DNA of 64,000 bases from Arcuatula senhousia (GCA_963971305.1 OZ020303.1:59830867-59894866); one strand, 5' to 3'; positions 54,501-64,000 are shown, counted from the first letter of the stretch. The notes: generated by a model not told the origin, from the sequence alone. Made by a program: numbers and translations.

Positions 54501-57500
54501 ACAGGCAACAGTTTTTCTCTATCTGCAATAGTTTTCATTCTATAGGGCAAAAAACATGAACAAACGCTATTTTTGACCTTAAAAGGGCCATAACCCCTAT
54601 TAGGGGTCATCTGACAACTTCAACCCAATGGAGACTTTTGTAGAGCTTAATGAGCTGAACATTTTAGCAGGCAACAGCTTTTCTCTATCTGCAATAGTTT
54701 TCATTCTATAGGGCTAAAACATGAAAAAACGCTATTTTTGACCTTAAAAGGGCCATAACCCCAATTAGGGGTCATCTGACAACTTCGACCCAGTGGAGAC
54801 TTTTGTAGAGCTTAATGAGCTGAACATTTCAGCAGGCAACAGCTTTTCTCTATCTGCAATAATTTTCATTCTATAGGGCAAAAACATGAAAAAACGCTAT
54901 TTTTGACCTTAAAAGGGCCATAACCCCAATTAGGGGTCATCTGACAACTTCAACCCAATGGAGACTTTCGTAGAGCTTTTGATTCTGAAGAGCCTAAGAT
55001 CCTTCAGATTTTTTCTATGTGTTCTAGTTTTCAAGTTATAAGTCTTTGAATGTGATTTTACCCTATGTTCTATTTTTAATAACAGCGGCCATGTTTGTTA
55101 TCAAATCATAAAGCCGAACACAATTTTTAAACATCATGCCCTGATTAATACTTGGACCAAGTTTTGAAAAATTCCATTCAGTGGTTTCAGAGAAGAAGAT
55201 TTTTGAAAAAGTAACGGACGGACGACGGACGGACGACGGACGGATGGCGATGACAATAGCTCACTTGACCCTTCTGGTCAGGTGAGCTAAAAAGGTTACT
55301 TTCGGCAAAATCAGTGTAAAATTTCAAAGTCAGTAGACAGTGACTGCAGGAGCATACAGGTGAAATCCTTTTAAAACTGATCTGTATTGATGCTGATGCA
55401 ACTGCACACCAAATATCAATGGTATAACATAACTAGTTCACATAAAAAACTTTAACCAATTGTGGACGCTGTGCTGTCGCCGCCGCCGCCGGAATCACCA
55501 TACCTAAGTCTCCTCGCAGGCAAGACAAAACCATATGAGATTGGCCAGATTTTGCTTATTATGAAGTAGGTGAGCAATTGCCACCTAAACTAAAATCTAA
55601 CTGCTCAATATGGGACCCCATACTGCTGAATGTTGAATAGCAAGAGGGTAATGTTAGTAATTGCTTCATAAACTGTAATGAAAAAATATCCCAGACCATC
55701 CAAGTCCTGTTTAACATTTACCCTCCCCAAACCTGAAATTTCACTTTGTGAAATCCAACCATAAAAAATATAATAAAACCATAACTTGATTTGGAGTTAG
55801 CATAGAAGTAAATGCATGAAGGCTTTTTAATCTGAATTAACATCTATCAGATTTATCTCCCCTTTTTAAATAAGAATTGACACTTAAGTATGTCTTCCTA
55901 TCGGCACCATCACAGAACTCATTGAATGTCTAGCTGGGCCTTCAGAAAAGTTAAGGTCAAGGTCATGTGACAGGTGACAGAATTCCATTCAACCATTACA
56001 AAGACTCAGCGGAATGTCTGAAGTGTTCTAGGTACCATAGTTATTGAGAAACTATGAAAAATGGAAGACATTCATAAAGGCATTCAACCATGAATATGGG
56101 GTCAAGGTCACATTACATAGTGACTTTAGTTGTGTAAACCATAATCCCAAGAGTCTGTATACCAAATATCAGATGCCTAGCTATAATATTATACTTTTCA
56201 CTTTATTCATTTTCCACACAAAATCCATCAAAGTTCACAAAGTCACTAAATTGTGAAAATGGGGTAAGGGTCACACAACATGGTGTCAGTTGATTAGACA
56301 GAAACCACAAGTATCTGTATACCAAATATCAGATGTCTAGCTATTATACTTTACAATTAATTCATTTCCACAAAAGTCTAACAAAGAGATTTTTGGCCTA
56401 AAAAGCCCACAGAGTCATTGAAACATAGAAATGGGGTCAGGGTCAAACGGCATGGCCCCCGTTACTTAGACCATAACCCTAAGTGTCTGTATACCAGAAA
56501 TCAGCTGCCTAGCTATTATACTTTTCATTTAATTTATTTTCTACATAAGCCTTATACAGAAGTCATTTGGCCAAAAACAATCCCTCAAGTTCACAGAGAC
56601 GCTGAACCATTGAATAGGGGATAGGGTCAAATGGCATGGGGCCAGTTAAGTAGACCATAATCCCAACTGTCTGTATACCAAATATTAGATGCCTAGCTAT
56701 AATTCTTTTCTTGTAGCTCATTTTGTACAAAAGTCTTACAAAAAAGTTAACGCCACCGTCACCGTAGCTGAAGCCGAGACAAAAACGGTAATGGCTATAT
56801 AATGTTTCAAGCATTTTTTTAATAATCAATTTAAGACTGAATTTATATCATCAGAATGAAAACACATTGGAGTCTTATAACTAAAGCCAAACACAACAGA
56901 GCTGTCCTAAATCTATCCAATATCTTATAAATTTATCAGTAAATAGCAGAGTTTGGACAATAGATCATAGAGTTTAGCTATAATAACTTATTTGTTGACA
57001 TGCCAGAGTAAATACAACACCAGGCAATTCTTCAATAACCCATTGTGATCACTTTATAGAAGATCATATTTAAGATTATTACTGTAATTCTCGTTTCATC
57101 TCTAGTATAAACATCAGAGAGAACACATTAGAGAGAAAATCACCTTTTTTTAAGATCCAACAATTTTACGTTCAGAATGACAGTGTGTCTTTATATGTTT
57201 TCGGATCTTATATCAATAACAAGAATATGTTTAAAAGGATTTTCTTTTTCAATTTTTGTAAATAGTCTAAAAAATATGATAGAATCAAACAGATACAAAA
57301 ATGGCAGGATTTCTTTCAATACAAAGTAGAAGAGCAACAGTCTTGAAATCTCATCTCATTTTCTTGGACCCCATGCTCAGATGCCAAACCTAAAGAGGCT
57401 CACAGTGATGTAGTAGTGAAAAAAAACTGTTATAAAAGTTTCTGCCTCTAATGAGTCAGACAAAAATGGTAAAAACCTGTAATAAGCAGACACAATTTTG

Positions 57501-60500
57501 CTTGTATATATAGAAAAAAAATGTACCAGTTGAAAAATTGTGTATAATATAAAGGGCTGTGGAATGAGTGAATGTAACTATACTTTCATACTTTCATAAA
57601 ATCCTTAAATCTGCAATACACTAAGCTAGGACATTACCTTGAATATAACTACCAATCTTCCTCAACTGAGATTTCTTGTAATTTCATTGGTCAATATTTG
57701 AGTTAAGGACAGATTTGAGGAAATCTCAAATTTGAAATGTTTTATGAAACTGGGGCCTGGTCACTTGCATTTATGCTAGACTCAGACAAGGTAGTCTATT
57801 TGTCTGGAATCATTAAGAAAGACGTGTCACACCTATGATTGGATATTGGAAAGACTTGCACACTTTTATAATGGCTTTTTTTTCTATCAATTCTTTTGTT
57901 TACCTAAAAAGACATTTAACTCTGTTGTTTATCTGTATCATTTTAGCTGCTCTTACAATGTATTTGATATTGATTCTGTTTGCAATTTGACAGGTGGAAA
58001 ACTGTTCTTCATTTAGTACAATCTTAAAAGCAAGACATATCAATATTTGAAGATAATGGGTTTCTAATTGACTTTATGACAAATGCTTGTCACTTGAAGG
58101 TTTGTCTACCTGATCAGTAAGTTGTCTTGTGCTGAAAGCCTGCAAAGCAAAGCCTAATCCTAAAACATGAGTCTTCGAGTTGAAAACCTCCATTTAAATG
58201 ACAGTTTTTAAAGAAAACAAAAGAGTCATGCATCTTTTTGGTTTTTCTTTGTAAACTTTCCATTAAGATGTCAACATTTTTAGGAAGCACAGCAGTGCAA
58301 ACAAAACTTCAGTGCAATACTACAGAAAGTGACATGTTGACGCTTTAAAACTCTCAGAGTCACACCACTAGATGACATAACCAAAAGGCACTTGTAATCC
58401 CAAAGTCCAAAAGAGCCAAATTAGATGAAACCCATACAAACAAATAAGTAACAAACTGATCTGACAAATAAGTTTTATGAATAATGAAATCTCATTTAAT
58501 GTTTGATTCAATCTGGAGTAAAACTGAGTAAAACAGAAGATCTGTTCTGACTTCTATGTTTCTATGGGTTTTTTTTGTTTGTTCACAAATGTATTCAGAA
58601 TGCTGAATATCATGATATAAAACTGCTATTTGATTCAATCGACTGCTAAAAATACATACAGAGGAAAGTTGGAATATCAATTGTGTAATAGCCAAAGGCA
58701 AAATACTTCCAACACCTTATTTACAAAAATATCTGAATTGGATGCAACATGCATTGCAAGTAATTAATATTTTTCCAGTGAAGAATAAAATAGAATTTTG
58801 ATGGATATTTTGAACCTATAATGAATTCATGGAACAATTATAGGAAACGCAACAAAAACAATAAGTCTCCAAACTTCGTTTGGGAGACTTAATAAATAAC
58901 AAATTAAAGTTCAATGGTAATCTTTTCATAAATTCCAGTTTGTGCTACCTTATAGTTTGTTATTTGAGAGGAATGTATGGTTTGTCCATAAAAAGACCAA
59001 ATGGTTCTAATTATTCATTACATTGCAATAATTCAGAGATGAGACTTCACTTTCAAACATGAATGTTTTACTACAGCCTGAAAATGGTTACTCTTACAAC
59101 AAGTGTAACAACCTATTTTGTTTTCAAATACCAGTTGCCCAAAACCCCTATTTACCTTTTTTCCATTTATATGGTTTAAGTATAAGCTTTCGCATTGTCA
59201 AATTATTTTTAAATATAAAATAAAAATGTCTTTTTATCTGTGTTATTTCTTCTTTACGCCATGTAACAGAAAAGAAGAACATTTTGATTTGACTTTTGGG
59301 TTATTGACGAAATAAACCATAATATTAAAATTTAATGACCAAATGTAACCAAAAAAACGATCAGAAAAGAATTGAATATCATTTTTAAGCGCTTGATGTT
59401 TCTTCTTATTCGGCATTTGTTGAGAATGCTAATTTTCAAGCTTCTAGAAAAACATAATTTCAATGTTAAATGGGATAAATTTCAAAAGACCCTGAAACTT
59501 AATCCATTAGTAAAAATTAAAGCACTTTAATTCAAACACAAAATTAGAAATGTCATAGAAGAATTAACATATTAAGCGTTCGTCAATTTTATGCACTTAA
59601 AATATGTAACATTTTTTCAAATCCTTACAAAGGCTTTAAAGAAGCATTCTTATATCTTCCTAATAATAAAACAATGCCTAGATTATCCAAACATGGTTTC
59701 ATTACCGTGGAATTTCCTGGTAACAACAGTTTTAGCCTAAGAGCTGCTTTAAATTCATGAGTTTGGGCTTAAAAGCCTTGTGCCTATATAAACAGAATTT
59801 TTTAGTATATTGGTTACAGAAGCTAGCTTAATCTTGACAGTAATAAATTTACAACATTTTTACCGAGCTTTAATCAAACGTTAATTATCATGAATTTTAC
59901 ATCAGAGGATGTTGGTTTTGTAAAAATATGTCTAGATTGTAGCAGTCTGAGTACAATTTTAATTTTTGATTTTGCAGCTATTTTTCTGATGATATTGTGG
60001 TAATGATGAAAACATCAATCCCATAAAGTTTTAGAATAGTTTACTGCTTAGCTGGTACAAGTTTTCCATAAATAAATAAAATCTAATATAAGAGAATAGG
60101 ATTTAGGAGTTTCATTTTGTCCAATAGCTAAATATTATTTATTTTAATGAAAAGGAATAAACTCTTACATTGTCAAGATTTTGGTTTTTACTTACGGTAG
60201 TATATAAATAGTTTTAATAATAAAATGTGAAAAAAATTCATATAATGCAATCTTGGGTCAATCTCTCTTTTAAAGACTTCCGAGGTATTTTCAAAAGTAC
60301 AAACTATTAAAACAGAACAAGATCAAAATGAAGATTGAGTACAAAATTACCATTTTTAAAGAGAATTTTACTACAATTTTGATTTCACACCATATTTATT
60401 GTACAATAATATTATCGTTGACAGCAGGTCATATTTGAGTTCAAGTGGCTATTGAATGGTTTACTAGCTTGTTATTTAGCTCTGATAATATCAGCTTGAT

Positions 60501-63500
60501 AAGGTTTATTTATCACAAAAAGTCTCGCCCTTTAATGGGCTGCTGAATTCTGAAAAGATACAATATAATGTTGTTGATAAATGACAATTTATAAATAAAG
60601 GTAATAACAAAACTACCGAACTTGAATGATCAATCTCATAGTCCAGAGAAAATGACAAAAACGAATCAGTCATACCGGAGAACTGGTGGATCGCAATGGT
60701 CCTGACTTGGTACAGGCATTTCAAACGAAATGGTGGGTTAAACCAGGTTTTATGGCGCCATACCTCCCTCTTCCATTGCGATCTTAGGATCCGGTAATGA
60801 CAGAGATAAGCACTTGCAAAACAGCTCTATTTGTATATGAACTGCCATTAATAAAAAGATAATTATTCTTAAGTGGTAAGCACTCCTAAATGGAACATAT
60901 TTGACAAGGATAACATTGGGGCTTATGATGCAAAGAAATGACAATTTAATACTGGTCTATTTGATCTTTTTTCTTGTATTTAGAGATTGAATTGCATGTT
61001 CTCATCTGAGAGATGCAGGGGTATTTTTAAAGGGGGTTTCCACCTACAGTTCACTGAGAATTAAGTGGGGGTTGCAAACCGATTTTGCCCCAAAATACAA
61101 AATTTTTCTACGCAAGAGGTATTCAAAGCCTTTGGATTGGCCACTGTTTTTGTACTCTGTTTATTAAAAGAGACTGATCTGGGTGGATGTATCCTGGGGA
61201 TTTATCAAAGCCAAGTGTTTTTTTTTTCTCATAAAGAATATTTTGGAGATTTATACATTATAAGTAAGCACAAAAATTGAAAAAAAAAGTTGAAAAGCAA
61301 TCAAGGTTGGTCATGTATGAAAATGTATAAAAATGATTTACTATGAAAACAATGATTTTCCATATGTTTAGAGTGAAACGAAATATCAAATCCTCTAACT
61401 CATAAGACTGAAAAGTAGATATATGAAACAACTAGAATGGTGGTCTTTCATGGAAGATGTATGTTGTCTCCATCTTAAAATATTCAGTAAACAGGAAGTA
61501 GAAGAGTTACCGCCATAAGATCGCTTTACACCATAAAGTACTTTTGGAGGAAGCTACATGCCAAATATCGGGGACTGTGTCATGTAGTTGCCGAAGAAAT
61601 TTTTGTGATGCTGCATGACGCAGGATGATGATGCAAGACGATGGATAGTATCAAAGTGACTTGTTCATGTTGCTTTGCAACACATTACAGGTGACATAAT
61701 GAGTCAACCTTGTTAAATCTGCAGAAAACAGCACAATTTTTATGGCCCTTAATATATGTAAAATTATTTAATATTATTCAAATTCAAATAAATAAATTTG
61801 ATTAAAATACTGCACTCTGATTGGACGAAAAAAAATTTCATATCTCAATGAAAAAAATCACGGGGAAACGCCCACTTTTTACAGGAAGTGTCACCATTTT
61901 AGTTCTTTTATGAGTAAGATTTTCATGTTTTTTTAATTGTTTTGAAAATTCATTTATAAGCAAAACAAGAATTGATGTCTTGATTCATCAAATGTACAGC
62001 AAAAGTACTATTGAAAATCGTCGGTAGATCCTGACATTTTGCTAAGTTTGGGTTCTTTGGGTGCCCTGAAACAGTGACTGAGTCTGGTTAAAGTTCAAAC
62101 TGGTTCCTTAACATTCTTTGTCATTAAGGGGCTTATACCCAATCTTTATAACTTCATGCATGTATCTATTAAGACAATTTGCTAATACAATTTGTAGACT
62201 TGTTTGTCAGAATGTAAATATAACTATTTCAATTCAAATGGTTTTGATAAAAGTTTTCTTCATACAGTAAAAGACTTTTAAAAATTAAAAACAAAAGCGG
62301 AAAAAGCTTTTAGCACAATCCAAACAAAAAAATCTTCATCCTGTTGTATTTTACATTTCAGAATAGTCCTTTACCATGCAAACTTGACATATCTACATTG
62401 CAATATTACTTTTCTTGAAATGGTCAAAGCCATAAAATCAGCATACAATAATAACTTGCTACACGTCACATTATTTCAACGCGACAAGATAAAACAATTC
62501 ACAGGAAATTAATCACTTAACCAAGAGGAAAATGCAGCACCATTTTTTGTCAATTTTCGTCAATTTCTGCAGAAAAGCGGTAATGAAATGTCACTTAAAC
62601 ATAAGTCTTGATCTTTAACTTTCATTCGAAAAAATTCAGTAAGATTATGTCTAATGTTACTCTTAGAAAATTTCAAAATTACATGAAACTGATAAACAAT
62701 GAAAAACAACTTTAAATTGCTAAAGAATAGTCTTCAAAATTATTTCCAAACTTTAATTTTATTTTAGAAATTCAGCAAATGATATGAGTTAACTACATTT
62801 GACCAAATTATATCATTAAAGTCCCTTGAGAAATTTATAAGCACAGAGATCATAACTTCTAAAATTATCACGACTAAAACCAGGAAATAAATTAATATAA
62901 CTAATGTTTCTGAAAATTTGATGGAACAGTTCGTCTTTAAAGTTGAAATGAATTACCATAAAGCTATGCGTTGCATAATATCTATATAAGATTGAGTTTG
63001 ATAAATTGACTGTTTAATTTCTTGCTAAATGTTCATAGTGTCCAATCAATCATGATTCAATAATACATGTATACCAAAAAATCAACCTTAATACTGTAGA
63101 AACAGAAATATTCTTTGGGGATTAAATTCCGTTTATTTCGTGGGTAAGAGAAATCCATGAAATTAAATCCGAACGAATGTAAAATATTTAATTGAATAGT
63201 GTATTTCAAAATCAAAATTCCACGAAAATTTGTCCCCACCAAATCAGTTTTGTGCTCTACACCACGAAATATAATCCCAACGAAAATAAATGATTATACA
63301 GTAAGTAAGTTCTCTATTTGGCAAGAAAGATTAAAAGTACTGTAAACATATTTATTTTTGTGGTGCATATTCAATCCTAATTTCTATTTTGCAGGTATTA
63401 ATTTTTACAGCTTTCAATTATTATACATGTGACTTCGTTTACATAAAATAATTGAATATTTGCTAGGACTATTTTTGCGAATTTTCATTGACCACAAATA

Positions 63501-63961
63501 TAGCGAAAAATTAGCTCGCTTAGAAAATTACTTCTTAACAGAATACTCATTGATGATTCTTCTTGTGTTGAGCTGTAGGACCGTCTACAATCCCATACCT
63601 TGGTATTTTGTCATCTTTTTTTAATCTCATTCTAAAACAAGGTTGCTGCAGTTAAGTTTTTTATGTGTCTTTAATTGTGTTCTAATTGTTACATTGTATT
63701 GTTTTCTATGGTTTCAACTGATTTTTCAGACCTTGCATCTTAGAATACCTTACAGGTACTCATTTCTTCTTGCCTACTTACCAATAGCTGCAACACTCCA
63801 TATATCAACTATGTGTGTGGTATTTGCTATCTGTTTGTCTGATCTGATATCTTCTTTGCTCCATAAAATCTTTGGGGGTTGATGTCTGTGAAGGTAGGAC
63901 CCCTCCTTCTCAAACTCCTCGCCCCAGGGATTCCAACCATTGTCATCATCGTCTGTTATTT
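36154..63961 (-). CDS. RXYLT1: RXYLT1 copy B, five exons in window (5' exon outside or unseen)
   Basis: Spliced gene built from minus-strand blocks 63782-63961, 43679-43772, 38982-39287, 37647-37817 and 36154-36556; the span is mostly intron. Known family role: a Golgi type II membrane glycosyltransferase that adds xylose from UDP-xylose to ribitol-5-phosphate on the O-mannosyl glycan of alpha-dystroglycan, upstream of matriglycan synthesis. Seen here: an acidic stretch followed by NGWNPWGEEFE, then AAIGQYLWEHILGG, VLVLNGREHSKI, VVLLGNEQCNNDWIKPYM, YQWPLGVATYRGFP, FVCNFMGTVHKNSSRETL, WLPQETDQ and an exostosin-like sugar-nucleotide block LSPVGVNSESYRIYEALSLG. These match vertebrate RXYLT1 in order. 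All four introns have GT/AG ends and compatible phases. The roughly 385 codons plus a missing first exon of about 55 codons would give the usual family length near 440. No exon in the window is broken. Confidence 0.9.
36557..37646. other. Intron 5, copy B
   Basis: AT-rich intron, shared with 2504-3336 except for about 250 additional bases at 37390-37640, which I cannot assign to an element. Confidence 0.65.
37647..37817 (-). CDS. RXYLT1: RXYLT1 copy B exon 5
   Basis: A 171-base exon encoding YRGFPDFKRSEVPIHNKRKF, then VCNFMGTVHKNSSRETLLDI and LRSEPISSLCSVKARQ plus two bases of the next codon. The NF-GT---NSSR block matches the vertebrate enzyme. The donor is GTAAGA at 37646-37641 and the acceptor is CAG at 37820-37818. 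It differs from copy A at seven positions, all synonymous by eye, a clear sign of purifying selection on both copies. Confidence 0.92.
37818..38981. other. Intron 4, copy B
   Basis: Shared with 3508-4445, with extra AT-rich sequence at about 38510-38870. Nothing recognisable. Confidence 0.65.
38982..39287 (-). CDS. RXYLT1: RXYLT1 copy B exon 4 (N-terminal half of the glycosyltransferase domain)
   Basis: This 306-base exon encodes about 102 residues, starting YKVGQGVSKHKVPQDVVNL and containing VLNGREHSKIRTAKDWLDYL, VTVVLLGNEQCNNDWIKPYM, FVFLVYDSPDIDD and YQWPLGVA. LNGRE, LLGNE-C-N-WI-P and QWPLGVAT are the most recognisable RXYLT1 blocks. The acceptor is CAG at 39290-39288 and the donor is GTAAGT at 38981-38976. 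The exon ends in AC, completed to threonine by the first base of exon 5. It differs from copy A at six positions; only one changes the protein (V here, M in copy A, after VVNL). Confidence 0.93.
39636..39945. mobile_element. MITE-like insertion private to copy B
   Basis: Copy A reads straight across at 5050. CCTTCCATAT at 39654-39663 is the exact reverse complement of 39919-39928, and the pairing extends outwards with two mismatches over about 17 bases. About 300 bases, no coding capacity, no confident target duplication. Confidence 0.6.
43430..43570. repeat. Dispersed mussel-type repeat, tail fragment
   Basis: Matches the final third of 8590-8940: 'tgtttccgtgtta', 'ttgtctttgccctttcagac' and 'gccccattgg'. 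It is the remnant of the copy A element after a deletion in copy B. Confidence 0.65.
43679..43772 (-). CDS. RXYLT1: RXYLT1 copy B exon 3
   Basis: A 94-base exon encoding QYLWEHILGGDLKIGKKWSH and then GVKKHGNIEF plus the first two bases of an arginine codon. YLWEHI is a strong family match. The acceptor is CAG at 43775-43773 and the donor is GTACAT from 43678 downwards. It differs from copy A's exon 3 at two positions, both synonymous by eye, so both copies look constrained. It lies just left of the minisatellite that begins near 43852. Confidence 0.9.
43852..45750. repeat. Intronic minisatellite, copy B
   Basis: About 50 units of 33-38 bp with the same core as copy A (tcacatggtatctatgacat). 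A foreign stretch of about 90 bases interrupts it at 45281-45370. It ends at the same 'gacaccaagta-gcaata' border as in copy A. Open frames through it are artefacts. Confidence 0.95.
47632..48902. repeat. Local direct duplication, one half carrying a foldback insertion
   Basis: 47632-48550 and 48551-48902 start alike (tatctatcattgcatatgta) and end alike (cagctcctgagcaaaa). They are near identical apart from the foldback at 47707-48275, present only in the first. Copy A has a single version near 15770-16150. The second unit thus shows the empty site of that insertion. Confidence 0.85.
47707..48275. mobile_element. Foldback element A of the GGAGT family
   Basis: Begins GGAGTAGGGGCGATAAGGCC and ends AAGGGCCTTAACTCC, flanked by AAAA at 47703-47706 and TTTT at 48276-48279. 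Internally, segments near 47935-47975 and 48025-48065 (around 'ctccgcacacaagaaac' and 'cttgtttcttgtgtgcgga') are mutually inverted, so most of the 569 bases can fold on itself. The empty site in the neighbouring duplicate reads AAAATTTT. No coding capacity. Confidence 0.8.
48903..49480. mobile_element. Foldback element C of the GGAGT family
   Basis: Starts GGAGTAGAGCCACGAAGGCC. Its end, reverse complemented, reads GGAGTAGAGCCACGAATGCC, and the pairing continues to about 31 bases with two mismatches. It is flanked by AAAA at 48899-48902 and TTT at 49481-49483. An internal inverted pair around 'ggccacacccgtcgacc' and 'ggtcgacgaatgtggcc' continues the fold. Copy A at 16140 and the junction at 48543-48550 show the empty site AAAATTTT. 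578 bases, no coding capacity. Confidence 0.82.
50284..51318. mobile_element. Foldback element B of the GGAGT family, interrupted by a LINE
   Basis: Related to element A but inverted relative to it: its left end matches the reverse complement of A's right end, including 'aatatgaaggttatgcaaaa'. It is flanked by AAA at 50281-50283 and TTTT at 51319-51322. Without the LINE fragment and its duplicated target it is about 579 bases, like A and C. A and B form a long imperfect inverted repeat about 2 kb apart. Confidence 0.8.
50766..51208 (+). mobile_element. 5'-truncated non-LTR retrotransposon (LINE) 3' end
   Basis: Perfect 13-base target duplication, cattttttgacat, at 50753-50765 and 51209-51221. 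The open frame through the insert encodes a reverse-transcriptase C-terminus: ESECWRVTKADMRSL, IIWPNTISN, FRWLGHVLRMEGKCL, ALRWTPQGKRPHGRPK, MTWGEAEARAKNRNDWRN and LCSTGSEED. It then stops at 51200-51202 and ends in three TAGG units, typical of a LINE with a microsatellite tail. The clade is RTE-like or a relative (recall). The frame upstream of about 50780 belongs to the host foldback, so the longer open frame is chimeric. The catalytic core is absent, so it is dead. Confidence 0.88.
53030..55460. repeat. Tandem repeat with 170 bp period, copy B, split by an insertion
   Basis: Three units marked by 'aaagtcagtagac' at about 53080, 53250 and 55328. The 53387-55290 element separates the second from the third. 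The terminal GC-rich stretch 'gtcgccgccgccgccgg' is retained at about 55476. Confidence 0.8.
53387..55290. mobile_element. 1.9 kb non-autonomous element with nine internal 165 bp monomers
   Basis: Absent from copy A, where the flanks join near 23015. Left end 'ctcccaggagcctgaatcgc' with 'gctcacctgg'; right end 'ggtcaggtgagctaaaa', giving a short imperfect terminal inverted repeat (AGGTGAGC). Nine monomers start with tttctctatctgcaatag at about 53525, 53692, 53855, 54020, 54186, 54349, 54514, 54680 and 54845. The tail carries (acggacg)n at 55212-55245. It resembles a common bivalve repeat (recall). No protein. Confidence 0.8.
55558..57600. mobile_element. About 2 kb insertion with a tandem-repeat core, copy B only
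   Basis: Copy A continues directly from 23275 into the sequence that resumes here at about 57600. The core, 56080-56790, has about four units of 160-190 bases marked by 'ataccaaatatcagatgcct' and 'gggtcaaggtcac'-like segments, ending near 'aacgccaccgtcaccgta'. The remainder, 56800-57600, is AT-rich and unassigned. It may be more than one insertion. Confidence 0.65.
60592..60800. repeat. Mussel-type dispersed repeat fragment, copy B only
   Basis: Includes 'cctgacttggtacaggcatt', 'atggtgggttaaaccagg' and 'ttttatggcgcc', which I recall as a very frequent motif in Mytilus genomic and transcript data. Copy A joins its flanks at about 26350. Fragmentary, no coding capacity. Confidence 0.6.
63092..63303. 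mobile_element. 212 bp foldback MITE, copy B only
   Basis: Begins TACTGTA and ends TACAGTA. The two halves are mutually inverted around 'ttggggattaaattccg' and 'tataatcccaacga', with repeated 'tttcgtgg' segments. Copy A lacks it (junction near 28535). It is of a type common in molluscs by recall. Confidence 0.65.
63782..63961 (-). CDS. RXYLT1: RXYLT1 copy B exon 2 (luminal stem and start of catalytic region)
   Basis: This 180-base exon encodes about 60 residues: ITDDDDNGWNPWGEEFEKEG, then a basic stretch and a segment ending DIWSVAAIG. The two tryptophans of the NGWNPWG motif are the family landmark for the start of the conserved region. The acceptor follows a T-rich run ending in AG at 63963-63962; the donor is GTAAGT at 63781-63776. 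The exon enters in phase 1 (leading AA completes a codon) and leaves with a single G that joins GA of exon 3 to restore glycine. The previous exon must lie to the right of the window. This is the intact counterpart of the broken exon at 29348-29526. Confidence 0.88.
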
Positions 63962-64000
63962 CTAAAAAGAAAGGGGAGAGTATTAACAATTTATTTCAAT

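Larger units (their letters stand above)
43773..63781. other. Intron 2, copy B (about 20 kb)
   Basis: Carries the minisatellite, three A4/T4 foldback elements, a LINE fragment, the 1.9 kb monomer-rich element and several smaller insertions. Parts without a separate entry (45751-47630, 51323-53030, 57601-60590, 60801-63091, 63304-63781) are AT-rich sequence shared with copy A in which I see no gene or RNA. A 13/12-base hairpin at 58863-58890, in a short insertion absent from copy A, is the only extra structure. Confidence 0.65.
33560..64000. repeat. Tandem segmental duplication, right unit (truncated by window end)
   Basis: The direct partner of the left unit. The window ends at a position matching about 29,550 of the left unit, so roughly 4 kb of the period, including whatever matches 29,600-33,559, lies beyond the edge. 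Homologous stretches differ by a few percent in exons and more in introns, with many unit-specific insertions. Confidence 0.92.

Overview
The window looks like nuclear DNA of a bivalve mollusc, most likely a mussel of the Mytilus type. It is very AT-rich, genes are sparse and intron-split, and the space between exons is packed with short mobile elements and tandem repeats. Several repeats are ones I recall from mussel genomes: a segment containing 'gcgacgggtgtgctatagc', one containing 'cctgacttggtacaggcatt', and elements ending in (acgg)n. The species call is recall plus inference; no search was run.

The only protein gene I can support is RXYLT1 (TMEM5), ribitol-5-phosphate beta-1,4-xylosyltransferase, on the minus strand. 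It is present twice because a segment of about 33.5 kb is repeated head to tail: position 1 matches position 33,560, and the match runs, with many indels, to the right edge. Copy A (left) has exons at 29348-29526, 9032-9125, 4446-4751, 3337-3507 and 2095-2503. Copy B (right) has them at 63782-63961, 43679-43772, 38982-39287, 37647-37817 and 36154-36556. Exon numbers 2-6 assume one further exon 1, encoding the N-terminus and signal anchor, which is not identified here. Splice sites and phases agree across every junction in copy B, giving about 385 codons.

The copies differ in an uneven way. Exons 3-6 differ by about 27 substitutions, only 4 of them amino-acid changing. Copy A's exon 2 differs by about 17 positions in 180 bases and has a stop codon, a one-base deletion and a lost splice donor. 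Copy A therefore cannot make a normal protein from its own exon 2, although its last four exons look constrained.

Everything else is intronic or flanking repeat. Copy A holds a foldback hairpin (1138-1275), two blocks of a 33-38 bp minisatellite (9190-12360) split by an inverted-repeat insertion (10322-11172), repeat-bearing insertions at 13240-14572, 15160-15590 and 16515-17580, a 2,173 bp apparently identical tandem duplication (17632-21985) and an element at 28742-29110. Copy B holds the matching minisatellite (43852-45750), insertions at 34497-35400 and 39636-39945, three foldback elements that sit between A4 and T4 (47707-48275, 48903-49480, 50284-51318, the last carrying a LINE fragment), a 1.9 kb element with nine 165 bp monomers in a higher-order pattern (53387-55290), and insertions at 55558-57600, 60592-60800 and 63092-63303. 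I found no convincing tRNA, rRNA, CRISPR array or prokaryote-type system.
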